From: Margaritifera margaritifera
Taxonomy: Eukaryota > Mollusca > Bivalvia > Unionida > Margaritiferidae
Direction: 5' to 3'
DNA: 64,000 nucleotides
NCBI GenBank assembly: GCA_029931535.1
Contig: JAQPZY010001675.1
Span: 1,052,001-1,116,000 of the forward strand
The position numbers and the translations under genes were made by a program. Each line of letters starts with the position of its first letter. The stretch's first letter is position 1. Below the pieces are notes generated by a model, which worked only from the letters and a program-made list of their open reading frames with translations, ran no database searches and was not told the origin of the DNA. This document shows, piece by piece, positions 1-9,957 of this stretch.

Positions 1-134
1 AACAATATCCAGACATTAGTTAACAGCTATGGATTTAACTATGCTTCATCACGTTGTGCGCAATACACATTACACACAATAGCTTTATTAGAGCATAGTG
101 TCATTAAAATAAAATACAAACCAGGCTTGTGCCC

Positions 135-640
135 ATGGTTGCAGCATCAATAATGACTGGAGGAGCAATAGCTGACGGTCTATCACTTGAAGAAAGGAAA
201 TCTTCAAATCGGATTGTTTGATCCAGATGGATACAAATATGAACATTACAAAGCAATTGGGGGATTAAAGAGAAACGTTTAAGAGTTCAACAAAAGCAGA
301 GCTTAAACACTGGATTCTTTGTATTAAAGATTGAGAGAACACGGTTTTGTGATTCAGAACTTGAACAACATGGATGATGCTTTTGATCGATTATATAGCG
401 TAGGGACCGATGTATCTAATTATCCAGAAAATAATGTGAAACTAGAAAAACCAAGGCGGCACAAACTTAGCTCCTATCAGCCTTCTGACGGACAGATGCA
501 ATATGAGTATATATTCAAGGTAATTCTGATGGGTGTTAATTCGTTTATTGCTTACAGTTTTTTTTTTGTATCTGTGTGTAAAAAGAAAGTCACTGAGGTT
601 TATTTTAAAGCCTCTAACGTGTTTGTAGGTAATAAATAGT
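135..640 (+). pseudogene. Degraded coding-like segment, family not recognised
   Basis: Three short stretches read like protein but lie in different frames. One starts at the ATG at 135 (MVAASIMTGGAIADGLS). A second at about 196-282 reads GLFDPDGYKYEHYKAIGG. A third is the open frame at 331-639, which begins MREHGFVIQNLNNMDD. The frame breaks at about 195 and 280-330 suggest a decayed gene. Near 517-525 the sequence CAAGGTAATT could be a splice donor, so the last block could also be an exon. I do not recognise the family and assign no function. Confidence 0.3.
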
Positions 641-1550
641 AAAGATGTGAACGTACGGTAAATAGTCATAAGAGGCAGGAAAAGATTCCATAAGGAATTA
701 AATACCTCAATCCGACACATCATTGTATCACATACGCACCAAGCAATGTCAAACGTAGACAGAAATTATGTAATATGCGGGCAATTCCACACCTATGGTC
801 ATTCCGGAAGATTAAATGTAGTTCGATGAGAATTTACCACTGGGTTTCTTTTACTCAAAGTGACAAGTATCGCCCTAGAGGCACGGCTCAAGATTGTCTC
901 TTTTGTTTTCCCGCATAAATCAAACTCTGTGCTGGCTCATCATTGTCCAAAGTGTCAACTCAGAATTGCAATCCAGTCTGGTGCAATACATCAGTTTTTC
1001 GACGTGAATAATTTGTCGTGGAACTAGAGGTAACTATCCCACACTCGCACTTGTTTATATAAATATATATCTATTTATAGCAGGGTTTCTATATAATGTA
1101 GGGATCCTAGAAGGTTTACTATGTAAAACAGTTTGCATATAGAAAACCTTATATGGTAGCCATTTTGATATGATCAAAATGGAGAAAATGCGTCAATTAC
1201 TTGCGATTTACGTACAGAGATAGTTTTAAAAAAGCACCAAAACATGTACTCAAGCGCCACGTACGATTCCAATGTTACGTCACACATTTTTACGCGTTAA
1301 ATCAACTGGAATGACTACGAACATATAAGAATGTTATTCAGGTTTATGATTTTACGCAAAAATGTTGTACTTGCCCTGGATGCCAAAACAATTGAACACT
1401 TTCCTTGTTATGCTTTCATTGCAAATGCAGCGGGCACACATGAATTTGCCCCTGTCCGTCCCTACTTCCGTCCGTCCGTCACGATCTAGCTAGTTAGAAC
1501 TGTTGGATGACTGTGACTTCTAATGCGAACAAGTGTAAGAAGCATGATAC
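641..1550. other. No gene seen
   Basis: AT-rich sequence with stops in all frames. Only a short run of CCGT/CCGTCC repeats near 1457-1480 stands out. Confidence 0.6.
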
Positions 1551-1965
1551 AGTGACTACTCCATTTCTCAACCAACCCTTGAAGGGCTGCATACACAGGG
1601 ACTACTCCATTTCCCAACCAACCCTTCAAAGGATACACAGACAGTGACTGCTCCATTTCCTAACCAACCCTTCAAAGGCTGCATACACAATGACTACTCC
1701 ATTTCCCAACCAACTCTCCAAGAGATGCATACACAATGACTACTCCAACCAACCCTCCAAGAGATGCATACACAATGACTACTCCATTTCCCAACCAACC
1801 CTTCAAAGGATGCATGCACAATGACTACTCCATTTCCGAACCAACACTCCAAGGGATGCATACACAACGACTACTCCATTTCACAACCAACTCTACAAGG
1901 GCTGGATACGCAGTGACTACTCTATTTTCCAACCAACCCTGTAAGAGCTGCATACACAATGCACA
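1551..1965 (+). repeat. 46 bp minisatellite, about nine units
   Basis: A unit beginning AGTGACTACTCCATTTCCC recurs at 1551, 1597, 1643, 1689, 1735, 1774, 1820, 1866 and 1912. The spacing is 46 bp except for one 39 bp unit that lost seven bases. Because 46 is not a multiple of three, ORFs across the array are accidental. No spacer/repeat alternation is present, so this is not a CRISPR array. Confidence 0.95.
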
Positions 1966-3127
1966 TTCAGCACATGTTCTTTCACGTAATATTTGAATTA
2001 ATTTCTGTGTTGTTTTAATGACAGCACGCATGCCACGGTGACACAAGGCCTTTCTGTTCTTCAAATAATTGAAGCTGAATTATTTGAGATATGATAGTGT
2101 AGTTTGTCTTGAGATTCTTTCACATTTAAGTTTTTATTACTGCAGAGTCAATATTTGCTAACAAATTCAAACGAACAGCATTTTCAAAGACTTTAATACT
2201 GTGTAATAATAATTTTAAAAAACCCCACAATGACCTAACGAACAGATGGTGGAAAAGGACTGCACAAGATTCTTAAATGTGCCAAATTTGAGGACTGAAG
2301 GGCCAATCGTTGCCAAAGTCTGTCTGCCTGTTTCTCATAAAATAAAACTCATATATTCACGCTTCCACGTTTTGACCCCATATAATACGTGTATATGTGG
2401 TTACAGGGGTCAGATATCAATAGTTTCCAACTTACTACATAGGGGATAAGGCCCTAGGAGTGGGTGGATAGTGAAGGATGGACCTGGGGCAGATATTAGT
2501 TGCATGTATAAATTTGTCTTTTCATGTCTAGTAAGTGTTTGTGAGGTTATATGACGTGGATCTTAATAGTTTCCAAGTTATGACTCATGACGGTAGAGAT
2601 TAATCCAGTGGTCAAAGTCAGTTGCCTGTATAAATGTGTCCTTTCATGTCCAGTAAGTGTGTACATATAACAGTGTCTGTGTTATGACCAAGCGGCTAGG
2701 GTTGTTGATGGATGAGGTGGGCGGTGGGCTAAAACCTTAGCGAATGACCTGATGGCTCCAGTCTGATTTGTCAGCAGGGCTTTGCTGAGTTTTGGATGTT
2801 TCCGAACTATGTTAATATTGATGCATTTTTTAAACGTATTTTGAATGTTTTACTACAAGATAACTACTGGTACAGGATAACTGCTAGTACAAGATAACTA
2901 CTAGTACAAGATAACAACTTATCTGAATGAAATATTGTATTGTCTACTTCTCCAAAATTGCTATTTTACAGAATAGAAAGTCATAGTTTTCTTTTGAACA
3001 ATATCTTGATTTATTTTACACTAGCCCGTTAATTAGTGGATTTTCCAAGATAACTTTTATTTTTTTCCCCTGCAGTCAATAGACATTGATAACATTATGA
3101 ACAAAGAATTTGATCTGCTATTCTGTC
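1966..3127. other. No gene seen; one 17 bp repeat
   Basis: Non-coding AT-rich sequence. At 2859-2922 a 17 bp unit starting GATAACTACTAGTAC is repeated about three and a half times. Confidence 0.6.
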
Positions 3128-3205
3128 ATTTGCTTGGTCTAGTGGTAGACATGGAGACCTATCACACAGAAATACCAGGTTCGAATCCCACTAAGTACAT
3201 AATTT
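3128..3205 (+). pseudogene. tRNA-like sequence (degenerate)
   Basis: TTGGTCTAGTGGTAGAC resembles a tRNA A box and D arm, with GTCT/AGAC able to pair. GGTTCGAATCCC is a textbook B box at the right distance. The T stem pairs at only two positions and the acceptor ends do not pair, so a functional tRNA is unlikely. It is probably a tRNA pseudogene or the head of a SINE. Confidence 0.6.
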
Positions 3206-3639
3206 GTATTCAAATTTTTTTTTGTTGTTGCTTTTTATTAATGTCCTTTCTTACCTTGAATTAGGAAAGAGAATTATATTACTATTCATATTTTCTGGTG
3301 AAATATACACACAACACAGCAAATATACACACAACACAGCAGAACACAAACGGTAGACAGCTGACATTATTGCGCGGGATAACGTAATAAATCTGCTACT
3401 TCAATATGTTGTACACTTTATCGAGCTAATACGTTTGAGCGTAAAATACAATGAAAATTTGCTTGTTCCGGGTGAATAACATATATATTTCATCTCGTGG
3501 GTGAAAAACTCAAGTAAAATAAACATTGCTGGGATTCTGGCCCGCTTCATATTTACAGCAAATTTTTTATTTTAAGATTTTTGAATTTTAGTTTTTGAAT
3601 TCCAATTTTTATTTCCTCAAAATGTTACCACTAAAAAAT

Positions 3640-4010
3640 AAGAAATTGAAACACTAAAGTTTTCTTGGAAACTTGACCTCGTGTTTAACTGCCCACTTAC
3701 AAAACTACTGATAGGGGGTCATGGATCAATGTTAAAAATTATTAAACCATATATTTAAATTTGTCTTAGTCATGTATCTATGGGCAAATATTATGAATCT
3801 GTATATTTAATTTTGTATGGGTCCTGGATCAATGGACAAAAATTATTAAACTATACATTTAATTTTGCCTTAGTCAAGGATTACTGATCGGGGTCACAAA
3901 CTATTAAATTATATATTTAGTTTTGTCTTGGTCAAATATCAATGGGCAAAAACTATGAACTATATATTGAATTTTGTTGTTGGTCAAATTACATATAATA
4001 TAAAACAGGA
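3640..4010 (+). repeat. Left terminal inverted repeat of the Polinton, with sub-repeats
   Basis: Four or five diverged copies of a 60-70 bp unit can be read here, with cores such as GGATCAATGGACAAAAATTA and TTAAACTATACATTTAATTT followed by TTGTCTTGGTCA. The reverse complements of these cores recur at 17,560-17,945 and 20,998-21,300. The two clusters therefore form an inverted pair around the viral-type genes. Confidence 0.85.
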
Positions 4011-4225
4011 AATTAAAAGCAAAAATGAATGTTTAAAACCCCCCAGAAAAACAACAGAAAAATCAATTAAATTTTAATGAAATGAAAGTGGTAAGAAGAA
4101 AAAAAAAACCCGAAACATATATACTGATTGAGGATAAGGATACAACAAAGTCCAGGATAACAAGAAAAAAAGATAATATTTGAATTAAATTTATTAAAAA
4201 TTTTTTTTAAAAAAAGATATATCTG
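4011..4225. other. A-rich spacer between left terminal repeat and integrase
   Basis: No ORF; poly-A runs at 4100-4108 and 4165-4215. It lies 3' of the integrase and may have held its polyadenylation signal. Confidence 0.4.
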
Positions 4226-5057
4226 TCAAGTTTTTAAAGTTCCTGGGCGTAAAACTGACCAGATGTTTTTATCACTATCATCTGAAATATATAATACAGT
4301 GGGTGATGACTCAGTGTTAATTTGATGTATTTTATATATTTCCTGGCTCCAGGGTGGATCTATATCCTTTCTGGAATAATATCTGATTTTGGTTGTTCTG
4401 ACCAAATCACCAAACATTTAAACTAATTTTGTTTAATGATTTTTTTAGCACGATTGTTCTTGCAAAGATTACCATAGACTTCTGCCTCATTTTCTTTTTT
4501 TTTTAGATCAATCAACTCGAGTCATTTTAATAGCTGTATGAACTTTATTATTATAAATATCTGTTGTTTTTTTTTTCTGGAAGAACATTAAAAGAAGTCA
4601 TATATTTTGCTACAAGTGTCATGATTGTCCCATTATATCTTTCAACAATAACTGATTTACAAAACAAGTTGTTGTGCTGTCAAAAAAATCGGACTTTTAT
4701 TGTAAACTTCACCTTCTTTACCGGTCCATTTTCTTTGTGGGTTTCTCTTACAAGTCGTAAAATATCAGTTAAAGTACAAATTACATCTCATGCTGTTTTT
4801 CTTCTTAGAGGAATAGGCCAGGTATATTTTGAAAAGCAGTCAGTAACATTTAACATAAATGTATAATCGGCATTTTAGTCCGGTATTAAATGGAGATAAA
4901 TTATATCTGCCGACAATATTTCATCAATATTATAAACAATAATGAATCTTCTCTGAAATGTATGTCTTATGAGTTTAAGAAGCTGTTCAGCAGTTTCATA
5001 AAAGAAGGGTAAAGTCGTTATATAATTAATCAGGGTTTTGTTGAATAACCATCCCAT
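4226..5057 (-). pseudogene. Polinton integrase (rve family, DDE-type), decayed
   Basis: Retroviral-type integrase that would join the element's ends to host DNA. Three blocks in order are visible. The N-terminal block at 4875-5057 contains RRFIIVYNIDEILSADI, matching the usual IDEIWSADL entry to the core. The core at about 4560-4870 contains VTDCFSKYTWPIPL, with the first catalytic Asp near 4,840, and SVIVERYNGTIM, with the catalytic Glu near 4,642. The C-terminal block at 4226-4417 contains MFGDLVRTTKIRYYSRK and resembles the SH3/chromo-like DNA-binding end. At least one in-frame stop separates blocks one and two. The stretch that should carry the second Asp is frameshifted and unreadable. 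The gene lies next to the left terminal repeat, its usual place. It is clearly inactive. Confidence 0.9.
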
Positions 5058-5097
5058 ATTATTTTTTTTAAAACTGAGTATCTCTATAATCTATCAT

Positions 5098-5239
5098 GAT
5101 TATAGTCAATACCTGCACAACCAAGATGCATAAATATTTTATATTCTTTATTTTTTAACAATAACTGATTCTCTGCATGATCATTTGTTATTAACAGATA
5201 AAGGGCGTTATCAGTGTCTGGAGAATCATGTAAATTTCT
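5098..5239 (-). pseudogene. Short coding-like block upstream of integrase, unknown
   Basis: The minus strand reads SPDTDNALYLLITNDHAENQ and then LLLKNKEYKIFMHLGCAG, without stops for about 48 codons. The family is not recognised. It may be the N-terminal part of the integrase gene or the end of the zinc-ribbon/PLA2 gene. It lies between the two and is AT-rich like its neighbours. Confidence 0.35.
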
Positions 5240-6051
5240 AATAGCATTATTATTTTTTTATAAGTGTCAGGTTTTACGCAAGATCTGGTTATAATAAGTT
5301 CTTCCATTTATAATCTTAGTTAGATTTAATATAACTGTCCAAGTCATAATTTTGCTTTCAGAAAAAGCAGGGATCTTACAAGCAAGAGCTTTGATACATA
5401 TTTCACCAATTGTTTTTCCTTTATGTTTTTTTTTAAAAATTGTTAATCATATCTCTGTCACATTCATTTTTGGTTTTACCTGACAAGTAACAGATATCAT
5501 GACCATGACATATTTCATCAAGATCAGAAAAAACTGGTAAATCCCTTCTTGTGTATGGACCACAGTAATTCGTTGAGGACAAAATGCATTTTGATCCCTC
5601 AGGATTTGTTTAATCGGTCCAAAACGATTATAGTGCTGAATTGATATCAGCTCCTGGTCGATATCTTAGTTCATAATCATATAATCCTGTAGATTAATTG
5701 AAAAATTTCTTAAGGTTAATATAATAAGTAGATGATTTGTCTACTTATTATATTAAACTGTTTATCATAAAAAAATTTGCTTTCTTTCTTCCACAGGACA
5801 CACATTTTGAGATTTGCATTTTTCTACCATTTTTAGCTGTTATTGCTTTTCCATCATTATCGCCGTTTATTTTTTTCTTTTAAACAGTATTATTGTGACA
5901 TATAATATTAGTTAGTTAAAAATTAACATGTACATCCTGATGTTACTAAAGGATAAATTCGTGGTCTACCTGTTATAGCAGATACTTGTTTTTGCTTTTT
6001 TTCTTTAACTCTTTCCCTTTTTTAAGAACAAAAGTTGACTTTTTGAGGCAT
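5240..6051 (-). pseudogene. Zinc-ribbon plus phospholipase-A2-like (parvovirus VP1-type) protein, decayed
   Basis: An ATG at 6049-6051 opens a basic lysine-rich start (MPQK). At about 5770-5845 the strand reads AKNGRKMQISKCVSCGRKK, a Cys-x2-Cys knuckle seen in Polinton proteins. At about 5447-5570 follows YCGPYTRRDLPVFSDLDEIC and then HGHDICYLSGKTKNECDRDM. The pattern YCGP, SDLD, C-x2-HD-x2-Y is that of the small PLA2-like domain found in parvovirus VP1 and many Polintons. The His-Asp catalytic pair and the glycine of the calcium loop are kept. The tail at 5250-5440 reads KTIGEICIKALACKI in another frame. In related viruses such a domain helps cross host membranes; that role is inferred here. 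Frameshifts break the gene at least three times. Confidence 0.7.
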
Positions 6052-6192
6052 TATATATTATTACTTATATAAAAAAAAGTAATTTACGACATATTTATCA
6101 TTATGATGGTAAAAAATCAGCTTTAATGTATCATATAAAATATCATAATATGAAACGATACCGTTTATCATGTACATAAACATCAAACAATA

Positions 6193-6507
6193 CTAAACAC
6201 ATAAAACTGAGTTGTCATCTTGATGGTGATCATCATTAATATCACAGAAACATTTTGAATCATATTTAGCATTACATCGAAGATAATTATCTAATTCCTC
6301 AGGCAAAGTAATGCCGAATGGATCCAAATAATATGATTTGCAATTTCTTTTGTAATAACATGTCCAGTATGTTTCAGGACCTGATGTATCGTCAAGATTA
6401 ATAATAGCACAATCATTATCATTAACTGTTTTGGGCAGATCATTTTTGGAAGAAGACCCCCCCCCCCCGAAATGGGAACTTTTTAATAAATTCACCCATT
6501 TAAGCAA
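6193..6507 (-). pseudogene. Adenain-like cysteine protease, catalytic His lost
   Basis: The Ulp1/adenain-type protease matures capsid proteins in adenoviruses and Polintons. The 104-residue frame keeps CAIINLDDTSGPETYWTC (residues 33-50), YYLDPFG (59-65), PEEL (69-72) and QDDNSVLC (96-103). The family motif is GP-x-THW. Here the histidine is tyrosine (residue 47, codon TAC), so the His-Asp-Cys triad is broken, while Asp62, Gln96 and Cys103 remain. A stop follows one residue after the Cys, where the family continues with a conserved GYYC-like stretch. A run of 11 C's near 6,465 codes for glycines and may be a slippage site. It starts 32 bp after the end of the upstream hydrophobic ORF, as in a packed late gene block. 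Confidence 0.9.
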
Positions 6508-6539
6508 GTATATGTTAATTAATGGTTTATTAACAAAAT

Positions 6540-6734
6540 TTATATTTTTTCATCCCCCAGCCGAAGCTCAATTTTTGGAACTGGAACAGTAGCTGGAAGT
6601 ATAGGAATAATTCGGAGATATGATCTGTAAGATCTTCGCTGCGAATCAATCTGCAGACCATGACCTTTAAATAAATCTCCAAGTAATGAAATAGCCGTTG
6701 GAATAACTACCGCTAGCAACCGCAAAAATCCCAC
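6540..6734 (-). CDS. Short hydrophobic virion-like protein (second copy)
   Basis: A 64-residue ORF, still open. It starts MGFLRLLAVVIPTAISLLGD, has KGHGLQID in the middle and a charged end. Short proteins with a hydrophobic GFL-x2-LA-x-VIP start are common in Polintons, where they are compared with adenovirus pX/pVI. The upstream block at 6771-7045 has the same GFLGALLPVIKSLA-type start, so the two look like paralogues. A role in the virion is inferred from position just before the protease. Confidence 0.5.
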   Translation of the reverse strand: MGFLRLLAVVIPTAISLLGDLFKGHGLQIDSQRRSYRSYLRIIPILPATVPVPKIELRLGDEKI

Positions 6735-6770
6735 TGTATGTAGCTTTTAATTGTTTTTTTAGTTCAACAT

Positions 6771-7045
6771 CATACTATTTGTTTAGTGCATCAACCAAGG
6801 TTTTCTGCTGAGATTTTGTAAGGTATTTGGACAAATATAAAACTACAGTCTTAATTTTTTTTGAGTGGTATGATAACCTTATTTCCGGGAGTTGTATATG
6901 TTTCCTTACTTGTATTCCTAATTTTGTTATTCCTGTTTCTGACAATTTTGGAACTATTGTTTTAACCCCCTGTTCCGCAATTCCACCAAGTAAACTGCCA
7001 ATAAAAGCTTAAGCGAGAGATTTTATTACTGGCAGGAGAGCTCCT
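6771..7045 (-). pseudogene. Short hydrophobic virion-like protein (first copy), with a stop
   Basis: The minus strand reads FLGALLPVIKSLA, one stop (TAA), then AFIGSLLGGIAEQGVKTIVP and about 50 more codons ending QKTLVDALNK-stop. The hydrophobic glycine/alanine-rich start and basic tail fit the pX-like proteins of Polintons. The likely start codon reads TGA. It is closely followed by the second copy at 6734. Confidence 0.5.
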
Positions 7046-7215
7046 AGAAATCATCCTGTTTGATGTTTCAGCTGACTGTGGGAAAATTTTAGTGTGTACC
7101 TGTTTTATTAGATTTATTCTTCTTAATTTTTGTATATGTCTTTGTGATGTCCTGTGCTTTGTAACTAAAATTGATATACAGGAAAGGATGAAGTTTAAAT
7201 ATGATTCAAGATTCA

Positions 7216-8249
7216 TTAATACTCCTGTTTCGTAACAATTATTTGACATGAGTAATTACTAACATCATGATAAATTCTTGCCTGGTCAATAGCAAAATAC
7301 TCAATTTCAGGATAATAAACTTTATTTCCATGCTCAGTTCAACATGTTTCAAGTCTTACTCTACTACCATCAAGGTCAAATGTATCATAAAAATGAACAC
7401 TATCCTCAAAACTTGTACCCAGAAAATAAATAAATCCATGTTTTGCATTATTGATACCAGATGTAATTCTGTAGTCATATATTGGCTGATTAATCCTTCT
7501 GCTTTTCACAATCATTTCTCTCATGAACACAGTTTGTTTGGGAACAAGATAATTAGATCAAATAGTATAATGTATATAGCATTAGGTTGAATCTGGGGTA
7601 AAAAATATATTAAACCCGGTTACAATTACTCTAACCTCCTCTTCACCTTCTTCTCTTTCTGCTGTTCTTTCATCATCTTTCATATTTGTAGCAAAATATT
7701 ATCATCAGTCAGTTTGATCTCTAAACTGACTTGTCCCCTTGGAAGAAAATTTTTATTCAATGATTTAAATAAACTGAAAGTATTTAATGGAGTAATACTG
7801 TTTACAATTTGTTTCTGCTTTGTAATTCTATTGTGTGGGTGTGTGTTTGTGTGTGTGTGTATGTTTGTTTGTAACCTTGGAACAATCGTGATTTTTCGTC
7901 ATCGTAATAAAAACGATTACACGTTCCTATTGATTCTGCATTATCTTTTGAGTATTCAACAATCTTTTTGCAGTCTAATCTTAATTAGTGTTACTTCATT
8001 TTCTTCTTATTCATCTTTTAGTTTAGTGATTTCGAATGAAATGTTAAATAACTTTTATAGGGATAAAAGAACGAATTTCAATCATTTTGTTTAAAATTAT
8101 ATCCTGATTTTACTTGTTTTTTTTTTTTGTTTTTTTTTTTTTTTTGGGGGGGGGGGGGGTTGACCGGTTGAGGGGATGGTCAAATGAGTATAAAGATAAT
8201 ATGGTACATATTCATATCTTTCACAGTATATTTTTGATCTGAATGACAT
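7216..8249 (-). pseudogene. Major capsid (hexon-like) protein, decayed
   Basis: A likely start at 8247-8249 opens MSFRSKIYCERYEYVP. Further along come IVEYSKDNAESIGTCNRFYY (about 7,900-7,990), FLPRGQVSLEIKLTDDNILL (about 7,690-7,760), KHGFIYFLGTSFEDS, TFDLDGSRVRLETC (7339-7440) and VYYPEIEYFAIDQARIYHD (7250-7325), ending at 7216. The order (Tyr-Ser block with a tryptic gap, then P-x-G plus LTDD-x2-LL, then aromatic IYFLG, then the YP-x-IEY block with ARIY) matches double-jelly-roll capsid proteins of Polintons/adintoviruses as I know them. About 345 codons is shorter than the usual 500-650, so parts are lost. A poly-T/poly-G tract at 8117-8160 interrupts the N-terminal half, and several frameshifts are needed to follow the blocks. 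Confidence 0.65.
8117..8160 (+). repeat. Poly-T then poly-G tract inside the capsid gene
   Basis: Two T-runs followed by 13 G's. It sits in the N-terminal half of the capsid pseudogene and cannot be coding. Confidence 0.9.
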
Positions 8250-8297
8250 TCTATATTAATAGTTATCTTAAAACTAATTTATTTACTCTATTATTTA

Positions 8298-8671
8298 TTA
8301 GTCCTCCCCAAATAAAGGTTTTCTTTTACTTGTATTACTGATGATTTCTTGCAGAATCTCATCAGTTAGTTTTACATCTTGTTTTACTGTGTGTATCTCT
8401 GAGGTCAAAATGTCAGCTATTTCCTTCTTTTTTGGACCGCTTAAAACAGAAGATATTTTATCTGCTGTTATTTAAATAATAATTTCGCCAACTGTTTACC
8501 TGCTAACTCTGATCTGCCAGTTAGTGATGTTTGAACTGTTGTTTGTGCTGCAGTTCTTGCAACCGATCTGAATCCGGATAATATTTTATTAATCCTTTCA
8601 AAAAGTCCAGCTCCTATTTGTTCATCAGTAAAATCATGCATTTCTGTTTCCTCATTATATATTTTTCTCAT
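8298..8671 (-). pseudogene. pVI-like minor virion protein, one frameshift
   Basis: The first 67 codons contain DFTDEQIGAGLFERINKILS and then SELAGKQLAKLLFK-stop. Immediately after, in the next frame, comes ITADKISSVLSGPKKKEIAD and about 40 more codons to a double stop at 8298. Polintons carry a conserved small protein with an IGAGLF motif followed by an amphipathic alanine/lysine-rich region, often compared with adenovirus pVI. It begins 10 bp after the penton-like gene ends and stops about 48 bp before the capsid gene starts. The family link is from motif memory only. Confidence 0.45.
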
Positions 8672-8681
8672 TTTTGTGTTA

Positions 8682-9335
8682 TTAATTAGATAATTCTTTC
8701 AATATGAACGTTAAAGAAAGATAAATACAATTTAAATTAATTGGCTTATTACCAGCATCAGTGATATATATTGCGATGTTGTTTATTGCTGATGTGTTAA
8801 TTTCACGGTATTTGGACCTAAGCGGCTCTCTTGAAAGAGAGTATTCTAAGTCACTAACAGACAAAACGTAAATAATATCCGAATAATTACGATCAATAAT
8901 ATCCTTCTTTATAATATTGCAGTGAATACAAATAATATCTATTCCATATGTGATAATGAGTAAAAACATTTCCATACGTAGTAACTGACAGTCGCGTTTT
9001 CAAATCCTATCAAATTGTTAACATTTGATCAGGCAAAGTAATATGTACCATGTTGTTGCATTAAAAGCCATCTCAACCCTTTGCTCTTTATCTTCTTTTT
9101 TAAGATTAACTTTTATAAACACGTTAACATAAGCTTCTGTGTCTTCGTATTAATACTGGACGTCTTTTTATTTTATTGCTTTTCAACTATTATCAGCACC
9201 TGATTCAAATGAAATTCTGATTGTACTATTTTTATTTTCTGCTGTAATATTATACCACGGGTATGTCATACATTCAAGTTTATCCATACCAAAAGAATAT
9301 ATTGTATTTTTATCTAATACCAGCGGAATCGGGAA
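8682..9335 (-). pseudogene. Penton-like minor capsid protein, decayed
   Basis: Blocks on the minus strand are NTIYSFGMDKLECM, TYPWYNITAENKNSTIRISF, TEAYVNVFIKVNLKKED, YGIDIICIHCNIIKKDI and NTSAINNIAIYITDAGNKPI, ending LSN-stop at 8682. The late part (INT-x2-INNI-x-IYITD-x-GN-x-I) and the early WYNI-x-A block match single-jelly-roll penton-like proteins of Polintons. The span, about 215 codons, also fits. Stops near 9,165-9,180 and a frame break near 9,000 show decay. It sits between the core-like ORF and the pVI-like ORF. Confidence 0.6.
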
Positions 9336-9437
9336 AAAAGATTTGCATTTTGTTTTATAGCCGATTCACTTCAAATTGAAATTGTTGTCACTATATACTA
9401 ATAATTACATTTAATATTTATTCTAAAATTGCTATGT

Positions 9438-9894
9438 TGAATGTTTGTTATTTTTTTAATGTTTAAAAAGATTATCGATAATATTATGTATTTCTAATTT
9501 CTGATTTTTATTGTTATTTCCTGAAGATATGGAACCAGCTAACAATTCTAATCTGTTAAATGGGTCCACATAATCTGGAATCTGACTAATATTTTCAGGT
9601 GTTTAAAGTTCATCTCTTGTGAGCTGTCTTGAAAAGCCTATTTTGCAGACCTACCGGCATAAGTTTGTTTACTTGCTGGAGGATCAAGCGCTGGCACTGA
9701 TTGATAAAATTGTTGTATCTCAGCAAGCTTTTCCTCAGCCACATTAGTTAAATGTTCTGTTAATGATGTGGTAGGTTTGTGCATTCTTTCATACAAATTC
9801 TGTGATGCCTGTCTTGAGATAGGTAAATCTTTTTTATGCTTATCTCTTTAATCATGGATTCTTTTTTAGTTCTTTGTTTTTTTATTTCAAACAT
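9438..9894 (-). pseudogene. Core-like Polinton ORF of unknown function
   Basis: An ATG at 9892-9894 opens MFEIKKQRTKKESM. Then, in a shifted frame, come RMHKPTTSLTEHLTNVAEEK and QQFYQSVPALDPPASKQTYA, and finally PDYVDPFNRLELLAGSISSG with a stop at about 9,440. One TAG stop follows SAK. The content is rich in Gln, Ala and charged residues and may be helical. I do not recognise the family. It is the first gene of the minus-strand late block and is divergent from the ATPase, which suggests a shared promoter. Confidence 0.5.
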
Positions 9895-9957
9895 CTTCAA
9901 GAGTGACATTTATATTATTAGGTAAATAAAAACTTATTCATCTAACTAATAATATAA
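9895..9957. promoter_or_regulatory. 63 bp divergent gap between ATPase and late block
   Basis: The gap separates the minus-strand start at 9,894 from the plus-strand start at 9,958. It is very AT-rich, with TATTATTAGGTAAATAAA and TAATAATATAAATG. It is the only place from which both gene blocks could be driven, so it is a candidate bidirectional promoter. This is inference from layout. Confidence 0.35.

Noticed and set aside
1551..1965. CRISPR-like regular array
   Set aside because: Units are contiguous with no unique spacers, and the window is clearly eukaryotic.
3128..3205. Functional tRNA gene
   Set aside because: T and acceptor stems fail to pair despite good A and B boxes.
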